Shown here: positions 45,896-54,481 of the stretch, in pieces
Layout: each line of letters opens with the position of its first letter
How positions within the stretch are numbered: the stretch's first letter is position 1
NCBI RefSeq assembly: GCF_000772945.1
Contig: NZ_JPVN01000005.1
Coordinates: 158,807-222,806, forward strand
DNA from: Ureibacillus manganicus DSM 26584
Lineage (GTDB): Bacteria > Bacillota > Bacilli > Bacillales_A > Planococcaceae
Length of the DNA stretch: 64,000 nt
Direction: 5' to 3'
The notes under the pieces: model-generated
Database searches by the model: none
The model's input: the letters and a program-made list of their open reading frames with translations, nothing else
What the model was told of the DNA's origin: nothing
Translations under genes and position numbers: made by a program

Positions 45896-47743
45896 ATGAA
45901 AAAATTAAATAATGATCACGGTATGGCCTTAGTGATGGTATTATTGATAATTGTTGTCTTTACCATTATAGGATTACTCCTTATGAATCTCACATTTTCA
46001 ACTAGTAAACAAGTCACTATCACCGAAGAAAATATGCAAGCAGAGGACATTGCAGAAATGGGAATTATATATATGGAAAATGTATTAATCTCAAATGCTC
46101 AAACCGTTTTACAACCTGCTATTAATAAAGTAATCGCTAATATTGCAGTTGAAAACATTAATAAAGTAGCAAATGGCGAAAAGGAAATACCATATACTAC
46201 AGATGAAATTTTGAGTAGACTAAACATATCTGTAGATAATGACGGATTATTAAAAGGTATTCCGATAAAACACCAAATCGGTGGGCAATCAGACATTCAT
46301 TTTGAAATTGTTGATGTAGTTTCAGCGTATGTCAACAATAAAATCATCATCAATTTTGAAAGTAAAGGGACAATTGATAATAATTCCCACAGCATTAGTG
46401 GGACTTTTGAATTAGAACTTAATAGGGTTTTGGATAGAGCATTAACTCCCTCAACACCTAACATACCCGGTACCGGAGGGAATTCCATTTCTGACATTCT
46501 TGGAATAAACATAAATGCACTCATTTCTAACGCACAACCTAAAAACACAATTTCTGAACCATCTCCCCCTTCTGTTAGAATTGAAAATCAAATTAACTAT
46601 ACAGGAAGTATAGATGGCAATGAATTTATAAATAAAGATTTATATAGTAACACATACATCCAGTTTAAAGAAATTTATAATGGTTTAAAAAATACAAATT
46701 TCTATGCAAAATATGGTGATATGTCAGTTTCAAATCAACTCAGCGGTGGGATTAATAATACTAGCCTCTATAGCGGGACAAGTATCGAGATGAAAAAAAT
46801 ATATGACGGAATCACTAATAACTCAATCTTGTATTCAAAAGGGACTATCTCATCAGATAATGAACTAAGTGGCGGGATATCAAATTCGAAATTATATAGC
46901 TTTTCTGATATGACATTTAAAAGTTTTAATGGAGGCATAAAAGAAGACTCATTATTGTATTCCGATAAAAATCTAACAATTGATAACATCTTTAATGGTG
47001 GGATAAATAATTCTAAACTATTTACTAAAGAAAATATGACATTTTCCAATCATTTTAATAATGGGATTATCAATTCAACATTATACAGCAAAAAAGATAT
47101 GAAATTTGGCAATCAATTTTCAGATGGAATTTCTGACAATTCATTTTTGATTTCTGAGGGGAATTTGATATTTGAGAATCACTTTTACAATGGAATAAAA
47201 AATTCAACATTATATAGTAAAAAAGATATGATATTTGGCAATCAATTTTCAAATGGTATTTCTGACGATTCATTTTTGATTTCTGAAGGAAATTTAGTTT
47301 TTGACAATCATTTTTACAATGGTATTAACAATTCAACATTATATAGTAAAAAAGATATGAAATTTAATGGTCAATTTACTAATGGGATAAATAATAAATC
47401 ATTCCTATATGTAAATGGCGACTTATTATTTGATAACCATTTTTATAACGGAATTAATAATTCAAAAATATATGTCCACGGTGATGCTACATTTAAAAAA
47501 GGTAATGTTAATGTTTCTAACGATTCACTTGTATGTGTAGAGGGGAATATCTCAGGACTTACCGAGAATGGTATAAATGTTATTTCTAAACTTGTACACC
47601 AAAATGATTTTGAACAAAAATGTTCTCAATTAACAATTGACGAAGGAACAAGTTCAACTCCCTCACCAAGTAAACCCGCAACATTAGATAATTTACTACC
47701 TAGCATTGAAGCTGTAAGGGATTTTGAAGTTATCTATAAATAG
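45896..47743 (+). CDS. Large PilX/GspK-like tip protein with 21-22-residue repeats
   Basis: 615 residues. Prepilin-type N-terminus (NNDHG, cleaved before MALVMVLLIIVVFTIIGLLL), but position 5 is Met, not Glu, as in GspK/PilX tip subunits. The helix continues SKQVTITEENMQAEDIAEMGI. Residues about 260-545 are roughly 13 imperfect repeats of 21-22 residues (pattern F-NGI-NS-LYSKKDM-F-NQ), each likely one coil of a beta-helix. Two Cys near the end (VCVEG, EQKCSQ). No cell-wall anchor. Predicted pilus-tip adhesin. Confidence 0.8.
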   Translation: MKKLNNDHGMALVMVLLIIVVFTIIGLLLMNLTFSTSKQVTITEENMQAEDIAEMGIIYMENVLISNAQTVLQPAINKVIANIAVENINKVANGEKEIPYTTDEILSRLNISVDNDGLLKGIPIKHQIGGQSDIHFEIVDVVSAYVNNKIIINFESKGTIDNNSHSISGTFELELNRVLDRALTPSTPNIPGTGGNSISDILGININALISNAQPKNTISEPSPPSVRIENQINYTGSIDGNEFINKDLYSNTYIQFKEIYNGLKNTNFYAKYGDMSVSNQLSGGINNTSLYSGTSIEMKKIYDGITNNSILYSKGTISSDNELSGGISNSKLYSFSDMTFKSFNGGIKEDSLLYSDKNLTIDNIFNGGINNSKLFTKENMTFSNHFNNGIINSTLYSKKDMKFGNQFSDGISDNSFLISEGNLIFENHFYNGIKNSTLYSKKDMIFGNQFSNGISDDSFLISEGNLVFDNHFYNGINNSTLYSKKDMKFNGQFTNGINNKSFLYVNGDLLFDNHFYNGINNSKIYVHGDATFKKGNVNVSNDSLVCVEGNISGLTENGINVISKLVHQNDFEQKCSQLTIDEGTSSTPSPSKPATLDNLLPSIEAVRDFEVIYK

Positions 47744-47751
47744 TAGTTACA

Positions 47752-47789
47752 AAGGGGATTATCCAAAGTAAATTGGATAATCCCCTTTT
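47752..47789 (+). terminator. Terminator after minor-pilin triad 1
   Basis: AAGGGGATTATCC / GGATAATCCCCTT perfect 13-bp stem followed by TT. Confidence 0.85.
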
Positions 47790-48025
47790 CAATGTTAATC
47801 TAAAACTTGATAATAATTCCTATCCTTTTTACATTAGGTTTTCGAATTATTCATGAGCTTTTTGGGTGACTTAAACCTAAATTCCTCAAATATCCCAGTG
47901 CTGTTTTATCTTAGTAGTTTTATTCCCCAACCCCCTCTCATACTATATGGTAACAATTGTATTATAAAAACATCACTAGTTTGCAATTCATCCTAATACA
48001 ATCTTTCCAAAGTAGGTGATCTGAA

Positions 48026-48529
48026 TTGACACTTAAAAAATCAATTGATCATTCATCAGGAATTTCACTACTAGAAGTCTTGGTCTCTATCGTTATATTA
48101 TCTTTGATTTTTTTAAGTTTTTTCTATCTGTTCATTCAGTCGGCTAAGACAACAAAAAGTTCCGAAACCATTATAGATTCAACTTATGTTGCACAGTCGG
48201 AAATGGAGCAGATGTACTACCTTTCTAGTAACATCGTTCTTGGACAACTAGTTACTGGAGTGGAATCACTCGACCATTGTAATGATACGAATCCAGCGAA
48301 TCGCCCAGCTACAAAATATTGTTATCACAAAATCTCTCAAACTAGCGGGAAAACGGTATTTGATAAGTATGATTTTGAAACAGATCAATATATTAAACTC
48401 ACTTTGAAACAACATACAATTGCAACCAATTCAAACTTCATCAGAATACTTATTCAAGTTTTTGAGGAAAAGGACGGTCTACTTAAGGCTCAGATGGAAA
48501 ATACAATCGAATGGAGTGATGGGTCTTAA
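48026..48529 (+). CDS. Minor prepilin B1 (PilV/GspI-like)
   Basis: 167 residues. Leader ends DHSSG, cleaved before ISLLEVLVSIVILSLIFLSFFYLF, with Glu5. Two Cys (DHCND, KYCYH). The C-terminus ILIQVFEEKDGLLKAQMENTIEW resembles the last part of the 150-residue protein at 50637. TTG start after AAGTAGGTGA. First gene of triad 2; ends 1 bp into the next ATG (TAATG). Confidence 0.85.
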   Translation: MTLKKSIDHSSGISLLEVLVSIVILSLIFLSFFYLFIQSAKTTKSSETIIDSTYVAQSEMEQMYYLSSNIVLGQLVTGVESLDHCNDTNPANRPATKYCYHKISQTSGKTVFDKYDFETDQYIKLTLKQHTIATNSNFIRILIQVFEEKDGLLKAQMENTIEWSDGS

Positions 48530-48963
48530 TGTATCGTAAAGTTACAAATCATCAAGGTCTTACTTTAATCGAAATCCTTGCAGCACTTGCCATCACCTCT
48601 CTCATAACGATTCTCATATTTAATGTCTTCATACAAAGTCAAAATGCTTACTATCAACAAGCAGGTCAAAATGAACAGCTATTGAGCAACACTCTAATTT
48701 TAAAAGAGTTAACTAGAGAGATTAGAAAAACAGATACTGTTAAAATCGAAAAGGATTCAAATGGGAATCATTTGCTAGTAATCAATAATCACTTAAGTTA
48801 TCAATGGGATTCCGCTAATAAGATTTTATATAAAAATGGCTCTCTATTCGCGAAGCAAATTGACGAATTTATTGTCGATAAAATTGGGGCAAAAGTGACC
48901 ATTAAGATTAGAAGTAATGATAAAGTCAACCAAACAGTAATCGTTGTCAGGGGGGAAACATAA
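48529..48963 (+). CDS. Minor prepilin B2 (PilW/GspJ-like)
   Basis: 144 residues. Leader ends TNHQG, cleaved before LTLIEILAALAITSLITILIFNVF, with Glu5. The globular part has LILKELTREIRKTDTVKIEKD and NHLSYQWDSANKILYKNG, as in PilW/GspJ. Coupled to B1 by the overlapping TAATG. Same place in triad 2 as A2 in triad 1. Confidence 0.85.
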   Translation: MYRKVTNHQGLTLIEILAALAITSLITILIFNVFIQSQNAYYQQAGQNEQLLSNTLILKELTREIRKTDTVKIEKDSNGNHLLVINNHLSYQWDSANKILYKNGSLFAKQIDEFIVDKIGAKVTIKIRSNDKVNQTVIVVRGET

Positions 48964-48964
48964 T

Positions 48965-50401
48965 TTGCGTAAATTTCCAAAAGTAGAGCGGAACAATAAT
49001 GAACAAGGATTTACGTTAATTATCGTCATTCTAACAGTAGTTATAATTTCAATAATCGGCCTAAGTATATTACAACTTTCCTCCTTTATGTTGAAAACAA
49101 CAGTACATGAAAGAAATGATCAGACAGTCTACTATATTGCAGAATCTGGATTAGTAGAGAAAAAGGCAATTCTTATCACAGAAATTAATCGACTCTATAA
49201 TCTAGCAGTAACAGACTACGAACAACAATTATCAACCCCCTCCCCCCAACCATTTAAAGCAATATTTTTAAATCATTTAACTAAAAATATGACACCAGAT
49301 GCGTTAGAAACAAGCACCTATACCCACTACCAAACACAATTTTCTCAACAACCTGAGTCAACTATTAAAGTGGATGTCGTTTGGCAAAATGAGCAATTGA
49401 TTTATAAACTATCATCCACAGGAAAAATTAATAACAATTCACGTACAGTATCTCAAAATATTGCTATTAATTTAAATAGCATTCAGCTTACAGGTGGAGG
49501 ATTAGGTGATTTTAGTAAAGTAGCTGTATATGCTAAAGATCAAATATCTTTAGGTTATGATGATATATTGAAAAATATTAAAGGTGAACTCGCCTCATCA
49601 ACTCAAAATAGTATCAGGCTAACTAACGGGCAAAGAAGAACAATTACTTACGACCCTAAAAGTTTTAATCTTTTAATAGAATCAACTTACAAGAGTCATC
49701 TAAACTTTGACTCAAAACAGTTTGAAAATGCCACATACATCCCTAACTACTCTCCATTAATACGTAACAACAAAATTGAGGCAACTTGGAACACTCATCA
49801 CGATAAAACTCTCTCTTTAACTGGGAACTTAAAAATAGACAAGATGTCTGTGGGAAATAATATGAACTTCACATTAGACGTCGGCAACTCCGATAAAATT
49901 TTATATGTCGATGATTTATCACTTGCGGCCAACTTACACATTATCGGCACTGGAAATTTAACAATCTTCGTTAAAAATAACCTTCAGTTTCAGTACGCTA
50001 ATATAAATTTAAGCGGTGCGACTAATAAATTGAAACTCTATTATGCTGGCGATTCGAAAGTAACAATTGCTGACGGACTTAAATTGAATGCTGATTTATA
50101 TATAAAAGACGCCGATCTACAAATTTCCGGTGGCGCTGGATTTACTGGAAATATATACTCAAACGGTGTAGGCACTGTACAAATTGATGGAGGATCTATC
50201 AATGAAAATGTTTTACTATTTATGCCAAATTATGATATCACTTTGACAGGTGGTGCGACTTTAAATGGCACACTCCTTTGCAATAACTTTCTTATTACAG
50301 GTGGCGCTCGTATAGACGGTAGTGCCGGTGGAGGTTTGCAAAATGCGTATACCATCGAAAAAACGGACCCAGTATCTGTACAGCCATTAATCGAAACCTA
50401 G
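48965..50401 (+). CDS. Second PilX/GspK-like large tip protein
   Basis: 478 residues. N-terminus NNEQG, cleaved before FTLIIVILTVVIISIIGLSIL; position 5 is Ile, not Glu. Then the PilX-like DQTVYYIAESGLVEKKAIL. The C-terminal 150 residues are Gly/Asn/Thr-rich with bactofilin/beta-helix-like turns (LTGGATLNGTLLCNNFLITGGARIDG). The start is the TTG at 48965, 8 nt after GGGGGG. The frame is open upstream but would overlap B2. The exported domain is not related at sight to the 615-residue protein, so the two triads probably carry different tips. Confidence 0.8.
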   Translation: MRKFPKVERNNNEQGFTLIIVILTVVIISIIGLSILQLSSFMLKTTVHERNDQTVYYIAESGLVEKKAILITEINRLYNLAVTDYEQQLSTPSPQPFKAIFLNHLTKNMTPDALETSTYTHYQTQFSQQPESTIKVDVVWQNEQLIYKLSSTGKINNNSRTVSQNIAINLNSIQLTGGGLGDFSKVAVYAKDQISLGYDDILKNIKGELASSTQNSIRLTNGQRRTITYDPKSFNLLIESTYKSHLNFDSKQFENATYIPNYSPLIRNNKIEATWNTHHDKTLSLTGNLKIDKMSVGNNMNFTLDVGNSDKILYVDDLSLAANLHIIGTGNLTIFVKNNLQFQYANINLSGATNKLKLYYAGDSKVTIADGLKLNADLYIKDADLQISGGAGFTGNIYSNGVGTVQIDGGSINENVLLFMPNYDITLTGGATLNGTLLCNNFLITGGARIDGSAGGGLQNAYTIEKTDPVSVQPLIET

Positions 50402-50428
50402 TGCATTTTGTAAATCCCCCATTTTAGA

Positions 50429-50485
50429 CATACGACATATTTAGAATTAAGTGAAAATTACACATAATTTCAAATAAGTCGTATG
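50429..50485. other. Imperfect inverted repeat after triad 2
   Basis: CATACGACATATTT (50429-50442) and AAATAAGTCGTATG (50472-50485) pair with one mismatch around a 29-nt AT-rich loop. No T run. The rest of the 235-bp gap shows nothing else I can support. Confidence 0.5.
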
Positions 50486-50636
50486 CAAATTTTGCCTAAC
50501 GAGAAAAAATCCATATTGTATGCAGCCATCTTCATTTCAGTGTTCCTTTTTTGTACACAGTAATTGTAAGCGGTTTAGTGTAAATTAATAAGTAATAAGA
50601 GTTTCCATGATTCCAACTAAAAGTAGGTGAATTCAA

Positions 50637-51089
50637 TTGAAACAATTTATGCAATACATACGCAATGAACAAGGTGGTTCTGCCGTGAAGGTGATTGCGA
50701 TTTTCGTGATTGTTCTTTTATTAGTGGGTGGTGCTGCCGGGGTTTATTTCCAATATTTTAGTAACGCTACATTTACAGAAGAACAAATTGCTGAAGCAAC
50801 AGGGGTAGCACAAAATGAGTATGCTGGATTGTCAGCCATTGCAGTTGATTATACAGTCGACCAACAACAAGATGCCATTACAAGTTTAGGTTTTGAGGAA
50901 AATAAAAAAGACAAGCAAACTACGATTTACGAAAAGAAAAATAATAATGATACAGATTTTTATATTTTACTAAGTGTTCAACCACACGATTCATTTCCAA
51001 ATCTATCTAGAACATTAGTGCAAGTGTTTGATAAAGAAAACCGTGAGTTAATGTACGAAATGGATAATGTTGTTACTTGGAAAAAGTAA
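50637..51089 (+). CDS. Pilin-like membrane-anchored protein
   Basis: 150 residues. MKQFMQYIRNEQGG followed by SAVKVIAIFVIVLLLVGGAAGVYF resembles a prepilin leader plus hydrophobic helix but lacks Glu5 and has Ser at position 1. The C-terminal RTLVQVFDKENRELMYEMDNVVTW parallels minor prepilin B1 (ILIQVFEEKDGLLKAQMENTIEW). TTG start after AGTAGGTGA. Last gene of the pilus locus; an accessory or minor subunit is inferred. Confidence 0.7.
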   Translation: MKQFMQYIRNEQGGSAVKVIAIFVIVLLLVGGAAGVYFQYFSNATFTEEQIAEATGVAQNEYAGLSAIAVDYTVDQQQDAITSLGFEENKKDKQTTIYEKKNNNDTDFYILLSVQPHDSFPNLSRTLVQVFDKENRELMYEMDNVVTWKK

Positions 51090-51099
51090 GGTTTTGGAA

Positions 51100-51125
51100 G
51101 GGGCTCCTAAATTGGAGCTCTTTTT
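51100..51125 (+). terminator. Terminator after the pilin-like gene
   Basis: GGGGCTCC / GGAGCTC stem with one wobble, followed by TTTTTC. Confidence 0.8.
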
Positions 51126-51136
51126 CATTTTTGAAT

Positions 51137-51178
51137 GAAAAAAAATAGCTAATCCCGAAGTTTACCGGAATTAGCTAT
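51137..51178 (-). terminator. Terminator of glnRA
   Basis: ATAGCTAAT / ATTAGCTAT stem with an inner CCGG-type helix, followed by eight T on the minus strand. Confidence 0.9.
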
Positions 51179-51224
51179 ATAATGTCAGAATCGTTTCTGA
51201 ATTGTGTGAGTGCAAAGCACCCAA

Positions 51225-52559
51225 TTAGTACATTTTCATGTACTGATCGCGCTCCCAAGGGTGAACATAAGAGCGGAACATTTCGAATTCGATTTCTTTT
51301 GCTTCTTTGAAGTTTTCGTAAATGTGTGAGCCTAGAGCTTCTTTAACAACTTCATCTTTTTCTAGTAGACGAAGTGCATCGTCTAATGAAGGTGGTAAGT
51401 TGTCGATACCGTTTGCAATACGCTCAGCTTCAGTCATTACGTAAATGTTACGGTTAACTGGTGCTGGTGGTACTAAGCCTTGGCGAATTCCTTCAAGACC
51501 TGCTTCTAAAATTACAGCCATTGCAAGGTATGGGTTTGCTGATGGGTCTACTGAACGTACTTCAATACGAGTAGATGCACCACGAGCGGATGGCACGCGA
51601 ATTAATGGTGAACGGTTTTGAGCTGACCAAGCAACATAACATGGCGCTTCATAACCAGGCACTAAACGTTTATAGGAGTTTACAGTTGGGTTTGTGATTG
51701 CTGTAAATCCTTGAACGTGGTGAAGTACACCTGCCATAAATTGCATAGCCGTTTCTGATAATCCGATTTCAGTATGCGGATTGAAGAATGCATTTTCGTT
51801 TCCTCTGAATAGAGATACGTTAAAGTGCATACCAGAACCTGCTTCACCGAATAATGGTTTTGGCATAAATGTTGCATGTAAACCGTGTTTACGTGCAATT
51901 GTTTTTACTACTAATTTAAAAGTTTGTATATTATCACATGCAGTAATTGCATCTGCATATTTAAAGTCGATTTCATGTTGACCTGGCGCTACTTCGTGAT
52001 GAGATGCTTCGATTTCAAAGCCCATTTCTTCAAGCTCTAAAACGATATCACGACGGCAGTTTTCACCAAGATCAGTTGGTGCTAAGTCGAAATAACCACC
52101 ATGGTCATTTACTTCTAGCGTTGGCTCTCCTTTATCATCCAATTTGAATAAGAAGAATTCCGGCTCAGGCCCTAAGTTGAAACTTGTAAATCCAAGTTCT
52201 TCCATTTTCTTTAAAATACGTTTTAAATTTGAACGAGGGTCCCCTGCAAATGGTTGACCGTCAGTAGTAGCGATATCGCAAATTAGACGCGCCACTTTAC
52301 CTTTTTCATGAGTCCAAGGGAAAATTGCGAAAGTATCATAATCTGGATGTAAATACATGTCAGATTCTTCAATTCGTACGAAACCTTCAATAGATGATCC
52401 GTCAAACATCATTTTGTTATCTAATGCTTTATCTAATTGGCTTACTGGTATTTCAACGTTTTTAATAGTACCTAGAATATCCGTAAATTGAAGTCGGATA
52501 TATCTTACATTGTTTTCTTTTACGATTTGTTTAATGTCTTCTTTTGTGTATTTACCCAC
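51225..52559 (-). CDS. glnA: Glutamine synthetase, type I-alpha
   Basis: ATP-dependent synthesis of glutamine from glutamate and ammonium. 444 residues, equal to B. subtilis GlnA. Motifs: [34 protein letters not shown] (ATP site), [13 protein letters not shown] and [16 protein letters not shown] choose the GTG at 52559, 10 nt after AGGAG; the GTG at 52568 touches the binding site. Firmicute I-alpha enzymes are feedback inhibited by glutamine and then bind GlnR. In operon with glnR 55 bp upstream. Confidence 0.97.
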   Translation of the reverse strand: MGKYTKEDIKQIVKENNVRYIRLQFTDILGTIKNVEIPVSQLDKALDNKMMFDGSSIEGFVRIEESDMYLHPDYDTFAIFPWTHEKGKVARLICDIATTDGQPFAGDPRSNLKRILKKMEELGFTSFNLGPEPEFFLFKLDDKGEPTLEVNDHGGYFDLAPTDLGENCRRDIVLELEEMGFEIEASHHEVAPGQHEIDFKYADAITACDNIQTFKLVVKTIARKHGLHATFMPKPLFGEAGSGMHFNVSLFRGNENAFFNPHTEIGLSETAMQFMAGVLHHVQGFTAITNPTVNSYKRLVPGYEAPCYVAWSAQNRSPLIRVPSARGASTRIEVRSVDPSANPYLAMAVILEAGLEGIRQGLVPPAPVNRNIYVMTEAERIANGIDNLPPSLDDALRLLEKDEVVKEALGSHIYENFKEAKEIEFEMFRSYVHPWERDQYMKMY

Positions 52560-52614
52560 AGATTGCACTCTCCTAATTTCGCTTGCTTGTCAAAATTTTT
52601 TTCTCTGTATTGTG

Positions 52615-53019
52615 TTACTGGTAAAAACGTGACATATCCCCATGTCTTAGGGACGGTTTTTGCTGGCGTTGCACCAGCTTCATTTCTTCACGTAGGATTT
52701 GACGTAATTCACTATCTGATATTTCTTCTTTAGCTTGAGCTTTTAACTGGCTTGAATGTTTTTTCATGTCGAACACTTTTTTGATTCCAGCCATGTTTAC
52801 CCCTTGTTCAAGCATATCTTTTATCTCAAGAAGAGTATCAACATCATTTAAAGAAAACATACGTCGATTACCTTCCGTACGGTGCGGTTGAATAAGCTCG
52901 TGTTCTTCGTAATAGCGAATTTGCCTAGCAGAAAGCTCTGTTAATTGCATCACTGTACTAATTGGCAATAGCGGCATTGAGCGACGAAGTTCACTAGATC
53001 TTTTGTTTTCACTACTCAC
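52615..53019 (-). CDS. glnR: Nitrogen regulator GlnR (MerR family)
   Basis: 134 residues. MerR-type winged helix (ISTVMQLTELSARQIRYYEEHELIQPHRTEGNRRMFS), dimer helix, and a C-terminal tail that mediates inhibition relieved by feedback-inhibited GlnA. The GTG at 53019 is 8 nt after GGGAGG; the GTG at 53028 is too close. Autorepresses glnRA through the GlnR box upstream. Confidence 0.95.
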   Translation of the reverse strand: MSSENKRSSELRRSMPLLPISTVMQLTELSARQIRYYEEHELIQPHRTEGNRRMFSLNDVDTLLEIKDMLEQGVNMAGIKKVFDMKKHSSQLKAQAKEEISDSELRQILREEMKLVQRQQKPSLRHGDMSRFYQ

Positions 53020-53042
53020 TCTCTCCACCTCCCCTTACAAAT

Positions 53043-53093
53043 AATATACTCTTTGGAAGATTGGTTGTCAATTACATGTTAGGAAAACTAACA
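53043..53093 (-). promoter_or_regulatory. glnRA promoter and GlnR box
   Basis: On the minus strand TTGACA (53066-53071) and TATATT (53043-53048) are 17 bp apart. Directly upstream, TGTTA-GGAAAAC-TAACA (53077-53093) matches the GlnR/TnrA consensus TGTNA-N7-TNACA exactly. Confidence 0.9.
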
Positions 53094-53206
53094 TACGTCT
53101 TTTATTATTGAATTTTTTGGAAATTTAGATGATAAAAACTACAGATTCGTAAGGTAAACGAGAGATCTGTAGTCTTTATTAAGATGAGGAATATTGTGCG
53201 TGATAA

Positions 53207-53827
53207 TCAATTTCGCCTTACAACTTCTAGTAAGTTTGCTATTAGATTAAAGAAACTTAAAAATAGGTAAAGTGTCACGTAAATAACATCATCATCTCTC
53301 ACATAGTTGTAGCAGATCATGTTGAATTCGAAGACGGTGTAAACAGCAAAAAAGAGAACTAGCATTGCCGCAAGGAATAGTAGGAATGTATTTTCTACTG
53401 GAAAAAATACGAAAACAAATGAAAAAACGATTACTACCACGACAACTGCAAATATGATACTCCCCATTTCCGTAATATCCCCTGGAATTTTCATCCCAGC
53501 CACAGCAAGCAGAGTAAATATAATAACCGTACTTACGAAAACGGTAAACAGTAGATCTTCCCCAAGTATGTCAATAAAAAATAGGTACAGCCATAACAAC
53601 ATAATCCCCGTTAAAAATGGGACGAGATAAAGAATGATGTCAGGGAGTCGAATGTGTTTCACAAAACAAGTAACCACTATTAATGCAAGACAAATCAATG
53701 ATATCGGGGTGACTACTGAAGATGGTAACCACGTCCCAAACAGCACACCAAACAACATTAACCCCCACATCACAGCATAATGTTGCAAGATCATATTAAC
53801 GTTTCTGTTGCGCCCAGCGTAAACCAT
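53207..53827 (-). CDS. Bax inhibitor-1-like membrane protein
   Basis: 206 residues, almost entirely hydrophobic, about seven membrane helices. The C-terminal segment DDDVIYVTLYLFLSFFNLIANLLEVVRR resembles the BI-1/YetJ family, where acidic residues and a last helix form a pH-sensitive calcium leak. The ATG at 53827 is weakly preceded by GGGG. Alone between glnR and an array; ynbB is the next gene upstream. Family call is moderate. Confidence 0.6.
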   Translation of the reverse strand: MVYAGRNRNVNMILQHYAVMWGLMLFGVLFGTWLPSSVVTPISLICLALIVVTCFVKHIRLPDIILYLVPFLTGIMLLWLYLFFIDILGEDLLFTVFVSTVIIFTLLAVAGMKIPGDITEMGSIIFAVVVVVIVFSFVFVFFPVENTFLLFLAAMLVLFFAVYTVFEFNMICYNYVRDDDVIYVTLYLFLSFFNLIANLLEVVRRN

Positions 53828-54079
53828 TTTCAACCCCAATCTTTTCTTTATTACTTACTATATTTCAAAAGATTGTGGGATATTAGTAGATTTTGATGAA
53901 GATTGAAGAATGGAGGTTATGGTTTGGTTACGGGGTGACAGATTTTGCATAGGTGGGGTAGGAATTTAACGTGTTTGGGTAGATTTTAAGTGCGGATAAT
54001 ACTGATCAGTTTATTATTTTGTCATTTGGATTTGATACAAAATTTGATTTTCTATCGATTGTTGGAAAATATACTATCT

Positions 54080-54476
54080 TTAATGGAAATGAGGAAATGC
54101 TCAGTTACCTTTTGCTCGTATTTTTATTGCGCTTGGGCACTGAGGAGGTTTCTCGGTTACCTTTTGTTCGATTTCTTGTTGCATTCGGGCACTGAGGAGG
54201 CCTCTCTGTTACCTTTTGCTCGATTTCTTGTTGCATTCGGGCACTGAGGAGGCCTCTCGATTACCTTTTGCTCGATTTCTGGTTGCATTCGGGCACTGAG
54301 GAGGCCTCTCGGTTCCTTTTGCTCAATTTCTTGTTGCATTCGGGCACTGAGGAGGCCTCTCGGTTACATTTTGCTCGATTTCTTATTGCATTCGGGCACT
54401 GAGGAGGCCTCTCTGTTACCTTTTGCTCGATTTCTGGTTGCATTCGGGAATTTGAGGAGGCCTCTCTGTTACCTAT
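54080..54476. repeat. Tandem array D: 51-52 bp repeat, about 7 units
   Basis: ACTGAGGAGG markers at 54139, 54191, 54243, 54295, 54346 and 54398, and a degenerate one near 54449. Unit: TTTTGCTCGATTTCTTG, then GCATTCGGGCACTGAGG, AGGCCTCTCGGTTACC. Contains the palindrome GAGGCCTC but no long hairpin like the other arrays. Reaches to 6 bp from the ynbB stop. The flanking 53.84-54.08 kb shows nothing I can support. Confidence 0.88.
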
Positions 54477-54481
54477 TAATT

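Noticed and set aside
53990..54247. 85-residue plus-strand frame before and inside array D
   Set aside because: Composition follows the repeat; no start signal.
54157..54443. Open frames in array D (EIEQK-type repeats)
   Set aside because: Repeat artefact without start signals.
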